From NCBI GenBank assembly GCA_964433345.1, contig CAYSQJ010000002.1, positions 62,001 to 126,000 on the forward strand: a stretch of DNA of 64,000 bases, in the 5' to 3' direction. Shown here piece by piece: positions 1 through 9,978 of this stretch. The position numbers were made by a program, and so were the translations under genes. This stretch comes from Ga0077527 sp964433345 (GTDB lineage Bacteria; Pseudomonadota; Gammaproteobacteria; Burkholderiales; SG8-41). The notes under the pieces were generated by a model that made no database searches, was not told the DNA's origin, and was given only the letters and a program-made list of their open reading frames with translations. Every line of letters begins with the position of its first letter. Position 1 is the first letter of the stretch.

Positions 1-434
1 CGAAAGCTGATCGTGCGGCGGACCGCGTCGCGCAGGTTGATCTGACCCTCGATCATGTTGGCCCAGGTCGGCGCATTCGAGTCCTCGAAGTCGGCCATGA
101 ACACGTTGGCACCGCTGTTCAGCGCGTTGATCACCATCTTGCGGTCGGTCGGGCCGGTGATCTCGACGCGGCGGTTTTGCAGGTCTCCCGGTACCGGGCT
201 GATGGTCCAGTTTCCGTCGCGTACGGCCCGGGTTTCCGGCAGGAAGTCGGGCAGGGCTCCGGTATCAAATGCCGCCTGGCGGACGTGGCGCTGCTGCATT
301 AGCCCCTGTCTGCGCCGCTCGAACCGGCGTGAAAGCCCGGCGACAAAACCCAGTGCTTCGGGGGTCAGGATTTCGGCGTAAGCGGCATTGAGGTCGGTGG
401 TCAGGGTGATGCCTTCGGGAAGGATCTGGGTCAT
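1..434 (-). CDS. aceB: Malate synthase A, N-terminal part (runs off the window)
   Basis: Catalyses glyoxylate + acetyl-CoA to malate, the second step of the glyoxylate bypass, in the cytosol. About 144 N-terminal residues are visible; the segment VFMADFEDSNAPTWANMIEG followed by QINLRDAVRR is the typical malate synthase A signature near residue 110-140. The ATG at 434 is preceded by a GGAG ribosome site eight bases upstream. The gene continues beyond base 1, so the catalytic C-terminal half is not seen. It has its own promoter-like region (entries at 521-590) and follows a strong terminator, so it is probably transcribed alone. No isocitrate lyase is visible in the window. Confidence in the family is high. 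Confidence 0.93.
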   Translation of the reverse strand, partial: MTQILPEGITLTTDLNAAYAEILTPEALGFVAGLSRRFERRRQGLMQQRHVRQAAFDTGALPDFLPETRAVRDGNWTISPVPGDLQNRRVEITGPTDRKMVINALNSGANVFMADFEDSNAPTWANMIEGQINLRDAVRRTISF

Positions 435-520
435 GGGGTTCTCCACGGCAGAATGCGGGGCAGGCTCAACTTCGATTTCTCGCATCATGAGAAATAATCT
501 CACATGAAATGCTGCGATGC

Positions 521-549
521 ATTATACAGATTACCCGGGGAGATCAAAG
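521..549 (-). promoter_or_regulatory. Putative promoter of malate synthase
   Basis: Read on the minus strand, a perfect TATAAT lies at 526-521, with a weak TTTGAT-like -35 about 16 bases upstream. The malate synthase ATG lies about 85 bases downstream, leaving a leader that contains an imperfect dyad (CATGAGA...TCTCACATG, around 487-507). Assignment is by inspection only. Confidence 0.5.
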
Positions 550-557
550 AATGAGCG

Positions 558-590
558 ATTTCAGTGAAATTTACCCTGTGAAAATCACAG
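558..590. promoter_or_regulatory. Two adjacent dyads upstream of malate synthase
   Basis: Two perfect short palindromes sit just upstream of the predicted promoter: ATTTCA-G-TGAAAT (558-570) and CTGTGA-AAA-TCACAG (576-590). They look like operator sites for a regulator of glyoxylate-bypass expression. The second resembles CRP half-sites, but the spacer is 3 rather than 6 bases, so a CRP site is not claimed. Confidence 0.4.
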
Positions 591-666
591 AAGGCGCCAT
601 GATTTTTGTTGTTGCGATGCAAGATATCGGCTTGGCGTTACTGGCGGCATGAAGACCGTGAACTGC

Positions 667-698
667 AAAAGACAACGCCCGCGAATGCGGGCGTTGTC
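667..698 (-). terminator. Rho-independent terminator of the 740-2116 gene
   Basis: Perfect 12-bp stem GACAACGCCCGC / GCGGGCGTTGTC with a GAAT loop (671-698); read on the minus strand it is followed by a TTTT run (670-667). It separates the unknown gene from malate synthase. Confidence 0.85.
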
Positions 699-739
699 GG
701 GTCAGGCGGTGAGGCCGCTGCTGCGGCCGGGGACGAAGC

Positions 740-2116
740 TTACTGGCTGCCCCAGGGCTTGATGGCGGCTTTCAGCTGGTTGTAGCCGTCGATGTAGCGC
801 GGGCGCTTGCCGCTGTAGATCTTGTCGAAGGTCGCCAGCTGCGCGTCCAGCCAGTCGGCGAGCTGCTTGTTGCCGGGATTGGCAGCCTTGTAGGCTTCGT
901 TGATCAGCACGAAGTGGATGCGCGGATCGTACGGATCCTTGGTGTCGCCGACGGTTTCGTCGCCGTTCAACAGTCGCTGCAGCATGGCATCGGCGGAGCC
1001 GAGGGTCTGTTCGTAGATCGGCGCGCCTTCCATGCGGTACATGACGCTGGTCATGTCCTTGCCGTTGGTCATGGTAAAGCCCATCTCTTTCCACACGTCG
1101 GCCATCTTTTTGCCGGTCTTGGCGTAGTCGAGGATGATCTGGCCCCACTTGCGCAGCACGTCCGGGGCGTCGGCCATCAGGTCGGTCAGGCGGTCGCCGT
1201 CGAGGTCGGTCGAATAGACGATGCACTCGCGTTGCTCGATCATGTCGTGCAGCAGCAGGCCGAAGTTGGTGTCGGAGATGTGTTCGTAGATGTCGCCGCC
1301 CCAGTTTTCCATGCCGGCTTTGAAGTCCTTCGGCAGCAACGCGACGATGGCGTGGACGTTGTCCTTGTGCTCTTCGTAGGCGTCGACCGCGTACTGGCGT
1401 TTCAGCTTGAACTTGGTGCCCTGGAGCAGCCAGCGGAAAAGGCCCGCGTTGACCGCGTCTTCCTTGGCCTGGGTCGGCTTGGTGGCGACCCGGCCGATGC
1501 AGCCGCGGTCATTGACCAGTTTCAGGAACAGGCGCGCGGCGTAGGCCATGCGCACGCCCGGGGTATTCATTTCGGAATGGATGTTGCCGGTGGCCTTGTC
1601 GACCACGAATTTCTTGTTGTCCTGCGAATACGGCAGGCCGGGCATGAAGCGCACGTTGGTGATCGAGCCGTAGGGGCGGACGTTGCAGTAGACGCCGGCG
1701 GCGGTGCGCAGCGGAGCATTTGCCGACTTGCCGGCGACGACGACTTTCTTGCCGCCCTCGTTAACCATGAAATCGCCGGCGGTGGACCACTTCAGACAGG
1801 TGTAATCCATCTTGCCGAACCACTCGAGCGACTTCAGCTTCGAGTCGTGGCGGAACTGGGCCATCATCGGCACTCCGAGGAAAGGCAGGCCCAGCACGTC
1901 GAGCGCCATGATGGTGCCGTTCAATGCAAAAGTGTCGGTGAGCGCGTGGGCAACCGGATTGACGCCGCCGGTGAAATTGCCGCCTTCCCAGATGATGGCG
2001 TCGCTGATGCCGCGCGGCTGGGTCTTGGAGCGCTTGAAAATGCCGTCCAGGTATTTGAAAAGATCACCGCTTGCTTCTTCCTGCGCGATTTTCAGCAGGT
2101 CCAGTTTTCCACTCAT
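740..2116 (-). CDS. Conserved-looking protein of unknown function, 458 residues
   Basis: I do not recognise this family. The product is soluble-looking: no signal peptide or membrane segments, rich in charged and aromatic residues, with short striking blocks such as IIWEGGNFTGGVNPVAHAL near residue 45, KMDYTCLKWSTAGDF near 110 and ENWGGDIYEHISDTNFGLLL near 275. It is not isocitrate lyase: the KKCGH active-site block is absent. The ATG at 2116 (MSGKLDLLK) is chosen over an upstream in-frame TTG at 2149 because a GGAG ribosome site lies eight bases before it. The gene is monocistronic, bounded by a strong terminator on its 3' side. A long open frame on the opposite strand here is a coding-bias shadow. 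Confidence 0.8.
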   Translation of the reverse strand: MSGKLDLLKIAQEEASGDLFKYLDGIFKRSKTQPRGISDAIIWEGGNFTGGVNPVAHALTDTFALNGTIMALDVLGLPFLGVPMMAQFRHDSKLKSLEWFGKMDYTCLKWSTAGDFMVNEGGKKVVVAGKSANAPLRTAAGVYCNVRPYGSITNVRFMPGLPYSQDNKKFVVDKATGNIHSEMNTPGVRMAYAARLFLKLVNDRGCIGRVATKPTQAKEDAVNAGLFRWLLQGTKFKLKRQYAVDAYEEHKDNVHAIVALLPKDFKAGMENWGGDIYEHISDTNFGLLLHDMIEQRECIVYSTDLDGDRLTDLMADAPDVLRKWGQIILDYAKTGKKMADVWKEMGFTMTNGKDMTSVMYRMEGAPIYEQTLGSADAMLQRLLNGDETVGDTKDPYDPRIHFVLINEAYKAANPGNKQLADWLDAQLATFDKIYSGKRPRYIDGYNQLKAAIKPWGSQ

Positions 2117-2308
2117 TTCTCGATTCTCCGTTCGAATAGGGTCTTTCAAGTGATCGGCGCATCATCGCGATCGGAAGGCGCGCTCCGCAGCGGGGCCGCC
2201 GCCGGAGGCCGGGGCCGCCTTGCCTGTGACAGCCTGCGGTCCGGGCCCGAATTATCGCATCATTTGCACGTCGGCATCCGCTGCCTTGGGCAGGAGGTCT
2301 GCTGCGCA

Positions 2309-2344
2309 AGAAAAAAGCCCGCGGGACCGGTGGTCCGCGGGCTT
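2309..2344 (-). terminator. Terminator of the cold shock gene
   Basis: On the minus strand, a GC-rich hairpin (AAGCCCGCGG ACC ... GGT CCGCGGGCTT with one bulged G; 2315-2344) is followed by a run of T (complement of the A-run at 2309-2316). It lies about 50 bases after the cold shock stop codon. Confidence 0.85.
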
Positions 2345-2393
2345 AGTCCGGCAGTGCCACCGGCATCGCTGCCGGCGGCGGAATCTCACAGCT

Positions 2394-2597
2394 TCAGGCT
2401 GCTTGGATGTTAGAGGCTTGTTTGCCCTTGGGGCCCTGGGTGACTTCGAACGACACTTTCTGGCCTTCCTTGAGTGTCTTGAAGCCGTTCATCTGGATCG
2501 CGGAGAAGTGCGCGAAGAGGTCTTCGCTACCGTCGTCCGGCGTGATGAAACCATAGCCTTTGGAGTCATTGAACCATTTCACAGTACCAGTTGCCAT
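2394..2597 (-). CDS. cspA: CspA-family cold shock protein
   Basis: A 67-residue single-domain OB-fold nucleic-acid chaperone that melts RNA structure in the cytosol. Both RNA-binding motifs are present: KWFNDSKGYGFI (RNP1, residues 7-18) and DLFAHFSAI (RNP2, near 27-35). The length is that of the family. The start ATGGCAACTGG at 2597 gives the standard MATGTVKWFN terminus; an upstream in-frame extension has no family support. The leader to the predicted promoter at 2721-2749 is over 120 bases, as is usual for temperature-controlled csp genes. Which csp paralogue it is cannot be told from the sequence. Confidence 0.95.
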   Translation of the reverse strand: MATGTVKWFNDSKGYGFITPDDGSEDLFAHFSAIQMNGFKTLKEGQKVSFEVTQGPKGKQASNIQAA

Positions 2598-2917
2598 ATG
2601 CCTGCCTTGATAGAAAAGCGGATGGGCTCCGCGATTTGTTCGAGTTCCAAGGATCGCACCGGCCAAACTCAGGTACTGCGCTGGTCTTGCGATAAAACCT
2701 GAACCCCAACACCCGACTGCTTTCTAGGATATTTGCCGGTGAAAGTCAAGCGGGGGCGGAAAACCGGGCTTCCGGGCGGTTTTCCTCCTGCGTCCCGCCA
2801 CTTGAAAAATTCCCAATTCGGGAGAAAATAGGTTTGCAGCGGGTCCATGAGGGACCTGCGGCGGTCCGGGGCGGCTGACCGGGTCCTCATGAAGCAGGCA
2901 AGGCTCAACGCAACGGC
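2598..2917. promoter_or_regulatory. Divergent cspA/clpS intergenic region
   Basis: About 320 bases without a gene. It holds the long cspA leader and promoter on the minus side: TTGACT at 2749-2744, a 17-base spacer and TAGAAA at 2726-2721. On the plus side a TTGAAA near 2803 followed after 17 bases by an A-rich hexamer could serve clpS. I see no RNA gene or open frame worth calling. Confidence 0.5.
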
Positions 2918-3226
2918 ATGGCAACCAGGCAGCGTGAAGACACCGTCCTCGAGGCGAAGCGTACCAAGACCAAGCCACCACCGATGTTCAAGGTGCTGTT
3001 GCTGAATGACGACTACACGCCGATGGATTTCGTCGTTGGCGTCCTGCAGAGGTTCTTTTCCCTGAGCCGGGAGCGTGCAACCCAGGTCATGCTCAAGGTG
3101 CACCGCGAAGGCATGGGTGTCTGCGGTATATTTCCCCGGGATGTTGCCGCCACCAAAGTCGAACAGGTAAAGTCGTACGCCAAGCAGCACCAACATCCGT
3201 TACAGTGCGTAATGGAAGAGAACTGA
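2918..3226 (+). CDS. clpS: ClpS adaptor of the ClpAP protease
   Basis: Binds the ClpA N-domain and delivers N-degron substrates to ClpAP. The 102-residue protein has a basic, flexible N-terminus (to about residue 22) and the ClpS core with LLNDDYTPMDFVV near residue 28-40, which includes the conserved substrate-pocket Asn-Asp and Met, and HREGMGVCGIF near 63-73. The length is typical. It sits 49 bases upstream of clpA, the usual pair. The ATG at 2918 has only a weak ribosome site, but the next in-frame start would remove conserved sequence. Confidence 0.96.
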   Translation: MATRQREDTVLEAKRTKTKPPPMFKVLLLNDDYTPMDFVVGVLQRFFSLSRERATQVMLKVHREGMGVCGIFPRDVAATKVEQVKSYAKQHQHPLQCVMEEN

Positions 3227-3275
3227 GTAACGAGTAACCGCGGTCTCAATCCCCAACAGCCATGATCGGACAACC

Positions 3276-5537
<2,262 letters not shown>

Positions 5538-5566
5538 CGCGTCGTGTCTATTTTCGCTGTCCCCTC

Positions 5567-5593
5567 CCGCCGGCTTTCACGCCGGCGGTTTCC
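5567..5593 (+). terminator. Terminator after clpA
   Basis: Perfect 8-bp stem CCGCCGGC / GCCGGCGG around a TTTCAC loop (5567-5588), followed by TTTCCTT. Confidence 0.75.
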
Positions 5594-5687
5594 TTGACAG
5601 CCCCCATCTTTGCGCGGACACTGGCTTTATTAGAAAAGCCTGATGCATCAGGGTTCAGCGGCAACCACTCGTTGATTGGAGGAGCAT

Positions 5688-6026
5688 ATGCGTAGAGTAA
5701 TGACCTTGCTGGCCGCGGTCGCGGCCGGTGGATTGGCGCAGCCTGCGGTGGCGGCCGACGCCCAGTATGCCCGCAGCCTGGCAGCGACCTGCTTTACCTG
5801 CCACGGCACTGACGGGCGCAGCGTCAACGGCGTGCCGCCCAGCCTTGCAGGACAGAACCGCGACTACCTGCTGAAACAGATGCAGGAGTTCCGCGACGGC
5901 AAGCGTCCGGCAACGATCATGCACCAGCATGCCAAGGGCTACACCAACCAGCAGCTCGAGTTGATCGCCGGTTATTTTGCTTCGGTCACGCCGGGTCGCG
6001 CAGCGCCCGCGCCGGCCGCGCGCTAG
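5688..6026 (+). CDS. fccA: Single-heme cytochrome c, FccA-like subunit of sulfide dehydrogenase
   Basis: Periplasmic electron acceptor for the flavoprotein encoded next. The 112 residues begin with a Sec signal peptide (hydrophobic to about residue 22, PAVAADA cleavage region) and carry one heme site CFTCHG near residue 37-42 with a downstream Met candidate in the GKRPATIMHQHAKGY segment. The ATG at 5688 is preceded by an AGGAG ribosome site; an upstream in-frame TTG lies inside that site and is rejected. Only nine bases separate it from the flavoprotein gene, so the pair is co-translated. A generic class I cytochrome is the alternative, but the neighbour makes FccA the better call. Confidence 0.85.
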   Translation: MRRVMTLLAAVAAGGLAQPAVAADAQYARSLAATCFTCHGTDGRSVNGVPPSLAGQNRDYLLKQMQEFRDGKRPATIMHQHAKGYTNQQLELIAGYFASVTPGRAAPAPAAR

Positions 6027-6035
6027 GGGGACACC

Positions 6036-7307
6036 ATGACTATTTCCAGACGCGAATTCATGAAATGGACCTCCGCCGGCGCAGGGCTGGCGGCGGTGGC
6101 AGGCTGCGCCACGGCCGGCAGCGGTGGTGCGGGCCGGGTGGTGGTGGTCGGCGGCGGTTACGGCGGCGCGACCGCGGCCAAGTTCGTCAAGCTGTGGGGT
6201 GCGGACATCGACGTCACCCTGGTCGAGCCCAACCAGCACTTCATCTCCTGCCCGATCAGCAACCTGGTGCTTGGCGGCAACGCGCAGATGAGTGACATCA
6301 CCTTCAGTTACGACGGGTTGCGCAACCGTGGCATCCGTGTGGTCCGTGACAGCGCGGTCGCCATTGATGCCGAGAAGCGGGTGGTGCGGCTTGCGGGCGG
6401 CGACAGCCTGCCCTACGACCGCGTGATCGTTTCGCCCGGCATCGAATTCATGGTTGAGCAGATTCCCGCCCTGAAGAATGCCGATGCGCAGAACCGTATC
6501 CCGCATGCCTGGAAGGCCGGGGCGCAGACAGTCACGCTGCGCAAGCAGCTGGAGTCCATGCGCGACGGCGGAGTTTACGTGCTGCAGATACCGATGGCGC
6601 CCTATCGCTGCCCGCCGGGGCCGTACGAGCGGGTGTGCCAGGTGGCCGACTATTTCAGCAAGGCCAAGCCGAAGTCGAAAATCATCGTGCTCGATTCGAA
6701 CCCGGACATCACCTCGAAAAAGGGCCTGTTCCTGGCGGCATGGAACGGCCTTTACAAGGGCATGATCGACTACAGGCCGAACAGCGAGATTGCCGATGTC
6801 GATGTCAAGGGCATGGTCGTCAAGCTGCAGTTCGACAACGTCAAGGGCGATGTGCTTAACGTGGTGCCGGCGCAGCGTGCCGCCGACATCGCGGTGCGGA
6901 GCGGATTGATCACCGCCAACAACCGCTGGTGCGGCGTCGACTGGACCACCTGCGAATCGACCGCAGTCAAGGGCGTGCATGTTCTCGGCGACTCGACGCT
7001 GTCGGCGCCGGGAATGCCGAAATCGGGCAGCATGGCCAACCAGCACGCCAAGGTCTGCGCCGCCGCCGTGGTGGCGCTGATCAAGGGCCAGCCGCTAAAC
7101 CGCGACACGATGATGATGAATACCTGCTACAGCTTTGTCAGCGGCGACAGCGCGATGCATGTCGCGTCGGTGCACCGTTACGATCCGGCGCAGAAGACGA
7201 TTGCGCCGGTGAAAGGCAGCGGCGGCGTGTCCAAAGCGGCGAGCGCGGCCGAAGCGGCGTATGCCTGGGGCTGGGCCCGCAACATCTGGGCCGAAGCGCT
7301 GGTCTGA
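6036..7307 (+). CDS. fccB: Flavocytochrome c sulfide dehydrogenase, FAD subunit
   Basis: Oxidises sulfide to sulfur in the periplasm and passes electrons to the cytochrome subunit. The 423-residue protein has a twin-arginine signal (SRREFMK at 4-10, hydrophobic stretch to about 30), an FAD-binding VVVVGGGYGGATAAK near 36-50, the pair of redox cysteines of this family (CPPGPYERVC near 190; a further Cys in WCGVDW near 300) and the C-terminal sulfide dehydrogenase domain with CYSFVSGDSAMHVASVHRYD. Length matches FccB/SoxF. No sox genes accompany it. A bidirectional terminator follows. Confidence 0.92.
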   Translation: MTISRREFMKWTSAGAGLAAVAGCATAGSGGAGRVVVVGGGYGGATAAKFVKLWGADIDVTLVEPNQHFISCPISNLVLGGNAQMSDITFSYDGLRNRGIRVVRDSAVAIDAEKRVVRLAGGDSLPYDRVIVSPGIEFMVEQIPALKNADAQNRIPHAWKAGAQTVTLRKQLESMRDGGVYVLQIPMAPYRCPPGPYERVCQVADYFSKAKPKSKIIVLDSNPDITSKKGLFLAAWNGLYKGMIDYRPNSEIADVDVKGMVVKLQFDNVKGDVLNVVPAQRAADIAVRSGLITANNRWCGVDWTTCESTAVKGVHVLGDSTLSAPGMPKSGSMANQHAKVCAAAVVALIKGQPLNRDTMMMNTCYSFVSGDSAMHVASVHRYDPAQKTIAPVKGSGGVSKAASAAEAAYAWGWARNIWAEALV

Positions 7308-7323
7308 GGCTCAGCGGCACCGG

Positions 7324-7351
7324 AAAAAGGGGCGCTGCGGCGCCCCTTTTT
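7324..7351. terminator. Bidirectional terminator between fccB and the DUF2784 gene
   Basis: AAAAAGGGGCGC-TGC-GGCGCCCCTTTTT (7324-7351): a strong stem with T-runs in both directions between two convergent genes. The right edge touches the stop codon of the minus-strand gene at 7351. Confidence 0.88.
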
Positions 7352-7731
7352 CATGGCCGCCTGCCGGGCTGCGGCGGCACCAGCCACCAGGTGATCGCGA
7401 CCAGTGCAGCGTAGAGCAGGTAGGCGATGGTGAACATCCACGGCGGCAGGTCGTAGAACAGAACCGCATGGATCCAGCGCGCGACGAAGCTGCGTTCGCC
7501 TGCTTCGCCGCGCAGCGCGTCCTCCCAAAGTGTCAGGGGGCACCAGACGCCGGCAGCGGCCTCCGCACTGACGAACAGGATTGCGGCGAGATGGGCGAAG
7601 CGAAAACCGCGGTTGCGCACCCAGTGCCGGCCGCGCAGGGCGCCGATCCACACCAGCGGCAGGCCGGCGACCACGAAAGCGACGAAAGCAAAATGGACAA
7701 CAAGAATCAGGTCGGCGAGTAGCAGCCGCAT
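7351..7731 (-). CDS. DUF2784 family small membrane protein
   Basis: A 126-residue inner-membrane protein with about four hydrophobic segments (residues 2-32, 44-62, 85-98, 100-118) and the family blocks VHFAFVAFVV near 12 and GVWCPLTLWEDALR near 60. Function is unknown. The ATG at 7731 gives the family's usual start MRLLLADLIL; the open frame upstream of it is antisense to the sulfurtransferase and is ignored. It lies 14 bases after that gene on the same strand, so the two are probably co-transcribed. Confidence 0.85.
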   Translation of the reverse strand: MRLLLADLILVVHFAFVAFVVAGLPLVWIGALRGRHWVRNRGFRFAHLAAILFVSAEAAAGVWCPLTLWEDALRGEAGERSFVARWIHAVLFYDLPPWMFTIAYLLYAALVAITWWLVPPQPGRRP

Positions 7732-7745
7732 CGCGTCCGGCGGCG

Positions 7746-8600
7746 TCAGGGTGTTGCGCCGGTGGCGACCGGACGACGACGGTCGCTGACCCATTCGCTC
7801 CATGAACCGGGATAGAGCCGTGAACCCGCGAGGCCGGCCACTTCCATCGCCAGCAGGTTGTGGCAGGCGGTGACGCCGGAGCCGCACTGGTGGACGATGT
7901 CGGCGGGTGCGCGCCCGCTCAGCAGTGCGACGAATTCGGTTTTCAGCGCGGCGGCATTCCTGAAGCAGCCGTCGTCGCCGAGGTTCAGCTTGAAGAAGCG
8001 GTTGACTGCGCCGGGGATATGCCCGGCGACCGGATCCAGGGTTTCGTTTTCGCCGCGGTAGCGGTCGCTGCTGCGCGCATCGATTACCAGCGCACTGCGT
8101 TCGCCGAGCCTGGACTGCAGCGATGCGCTGTCGACCGCGAGCTGCTGCTGCGGCCTGATGCTGAAGCTTGCCGCTTCCACGGCGGGTTGTTCCACCGTGA
8201 ATGGCAGCTTCGCGCGGTTCCAGGCCTGCCATCCGCCATCGAGAACCGCGACCTTCGCATGGCCGACCCAGCGCAGCATCCACCACAGCCGCGAGGCATA
8301 GACGCCGCCCGACTCGTCGTAGGCAACCACCTGGCTGTCGTTGGCGATGCCCAGCGCGCCCAGGCGCAGACCGAAGGTAGAAGGATGGGGCAGCGGGTGG
8401 CGTCCGTTGAGCCCGGTCTTGGGGCCTGAGAGATCGACGTCGAGGTGCAGGAAGCGCGCACCCGGGATGTGCCCGGCACGATAGGCGCGATAGCCGGCGC
8501 TGTGGTCCGCCAGGTCATGGCGGCAGTCGCAGATGATCCATCGCGGATCATGAAGATGTTCTGCGGTCTCTTCGGCGCTGACCAGCGTGGTGAAGGCCAT
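7746..8600 (-). CDS. sseA: Thiosulfate/3-mercaptopyruvate sulfurtransferase, two rhodanese domains
   Basis: Transfers sulfur from 3-mercaptopyruvate or thiosulfate to cyanide or thiols. The 284 residues form an inactive N-terminal rhodanese domain (about 8-130, AYDESGGVYASRLWWMLR) and a catalytic C-terminal domain (about 155-275). The active-site loop CGSGVTAC near 238 matches the mercaptopyruvate type (CGSGVTA) rather than the rhodanese type (CRKGVT). No signal peptide is visible, so it is likely cytosolic. One copy of the AT-rich dispersed motif (8708-8728) lies about 110 bases upstream of the start, between this gene and the Rieske gene. Confidence 0.93.
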   Translation of the reverse strand: MAFTTLVSAEETAEHLHDPRWIICDCRHDLADHSAGYRAYRAGHIPGARFLHLDVDLSGPKTGLNGRHPLPHPSTFGLRLGALGIANDSQVVAYDESGGVYASRLWWMLRWVGHAKVAVLDGGWQAWNRAKLPFTVEQPAVEAASFSIRPQQQLAVDSASLQSRLGERSALVIDARSSDRYRGENETLDPVAGHIPGAVNRFFKLNLGDDGCFRNAAALKTEFVALLSGRAPADIVHQCGSGVTACHNLLAMEVAGLAGSRLYPGSWSEWVSDRRRPVATGATP

Positions 8601-8707
8601 GTTTCATCCGGTGAGTCGGTGTCGGGAGCGGCAAAGGTAGCAAACATCGACCGAAAAGCAAGCGCCGGAAAGCGTCAACGGCAGCACCTGGCCGCCGTTG
8701 ATGTTTT

Positions 8708-8728
8708 TAACCAATTGTTTTTATTGAT
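8708..8728 (-). repeat. AT-rich dispersed motif, copy F
   Basis: On the minus strand reads ATCAATAAAAACAATT then GGTTA. It begins a few bases after the stop codon of the Rieske gene and lies about 110 bases upstream of sseA, so it could be part of the sseA promoter region. See the finding on the dispersed motif. Confidence 0.65.
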
Positions 8729-8731
8729 TTT

Positions 8732-9835
8732 TTAAATGTGGGGCGCCACTTCGCGATGCAGGAACTGGTGGAAGTGCACCATGCCGTCTTCCATCGGTGA
8801 CTGATAAGGCCCGCTCTCGCTGCGCCCCTGCTGCCAAAGGGCGCGCCGGCCCTCGGTCATGCGCGCAATGATCTCCGCATCCTCCACCGCGGTTTCGCGG
8901 TAGGCAGCCTGTTCCGCCTCGACGAACTCGCGCTCGAACAGCGCGATGTCCTCGGGGTAATAGAACTCGATGATGTTGCTGCAGGCTTCGGGACCGCGCG
9001 GAATGATCGCGCTGATCACCAGCACATGCGGGTACCACTCGACCATGATGTTCGGGAAATAGGTCAGCCAGATTGCACCATGCGAGGGTGACTTGCCTTC
9101 GCCATAACGCAGCACCTGTTCATGCCAGCGTCCGTAGACCGAGCTGCCGGGGCGGGCCAGGCCGTTCTTGATGCCGCAGGTCTGCACGCTGTACCAGTCG
9201 CCGAATTCCCAGCGCAGGTCCGAGACGTTGACGAACTGGCCGAGCCCGGGATGGAAGGGTTCGACGTGGTAGTCCTCGAGGTAGACCTCGATGAAGGTTT
9301 TCCAGTTGCAGGCATATTCCTCGACTTCGACGCGATCGAGCATGTAGCCGGAAAAATCGAGGTCATGCATTACGCCCATGCCGGCGAGGTCGCGCGCGAC
9401 GTCGCGCTTGCCCGAGAAAAGCAATCCGTTCCAGCGCGTCAGCGGCGTGCGTGCGAGATCAAGGCAGGGGTTCCCGGCGAAATGCGGCGCGCCGAGCAGC
9501 TTGCCGTCGAGGCCGTAGGTCCAGCGGTGCAGCGGACAGATGATGTTCTGTGCGTTGCCGCGGCCCTTGAGAATCACCGCCTGACGGTGGCGGCAGATGT
9601 TGGACAGCAGTTCGACACCCTGTGCGTTGCGCACCAGTGCCTGTGCGTTGTCCTGCCAGGACAGGGCATGGTAGTCGCCGGCGTTGGGAACCATCAGCTC
9701 GTGGCCGACGTATCCCGGGCCGTTGTCGAACAGCAGGCGTTTTTCGACTTCGTGGATACGCGGGTCGAAGTACCAGTGAACGGGGAGTTGCGTGGCGCTT
9801 TGCCGGAATGCAGTGACGCTGGAGAGATCAGACAT
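8732..9835 (-). CDS. Rieske non-heme iron oxygenase, alpha-subunit type
   Basis: Probably hydroxylates or demethylates a small organic substrate with electrons from a separate reductase, none of which is nearby. The 367 residues contain an N-terminal Rieske [2Fe-2S] domain with CRHRQ near 82 and CPLHRWTYGLDG near 100 (the C-x-H...C-x2-H ligands), and a C-terminal catalytic domain with the mononuclear iron motif EDYHVEPFH near 188 (two His four residues apart). The ATG at 9835 gives MSDLSSV. Substrate cannot be predicted; choline/carnitine-type and aromatic-type enzymes share this layout. It follows the ArsS operon on the same strand by 143 bases, so a link is possible but not shown. Confidence 0.88.
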   Translation of the reverse strand: MSDLSSVTAFRQSATQLPVHWYFDPRIHEVEKRLLFDNGPGYVGHELMVPNAGDYHALSWQDNAQALVRNAQGVELLSNICRHRQAVILKGRGNAQNIICPLHRWTYGLDGKLLGAPHFAGNPCLDLARTPLTRWNGLLFSGKRDVARDLAGMGVMHDLDFSGYMLDRVEVEEYACNWKTFIEVYLEDYHVEPFHPGLGQFVNVSDLRWEFGDWYSVQTCGIKNGLARPGSSVYGRWHEQVLRYGEGKSPSHGAIWLTYFPNIMVEWYPHVLVISAIIPRGPEACSNIIEFYYPEDIALFEREFVEAEQAAYRETAVEDAEIIARMTEGRRALWQQGRSESGPYQSPMEDGMVHFHQFLHREVAPHI

Positions 9836-9978
9836 GCAGCGGGGTATTGTTTACAGGTTGAGCAGCCGAAGGGGGCTTTTCAAGGTCATGATTCTTAAGC
9901 GTTTTAGGCTGATGTCGGGCCCGCGAAAAAGGTCGGCTATTCTTCCCCAGCCCCCCCCAAAAGGCAACAACAATTTCC

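Noticed and set aside
576..590. CRP binding site upstream of malate synthase
   Set aside because: The half-sites resemble TGTGA/TCACA, but the spacer is 3 rather than 6 bases.
914..2413. Long plus-strand open frame (499 codons) opposite the unknown gene
   Set aside because: Its composition (His/Gly/Val/Asp repeats) is that of an antisense shadow of a GC-rich gene; the minus strand has the ribosome site, terminator and ordered protein blocks.
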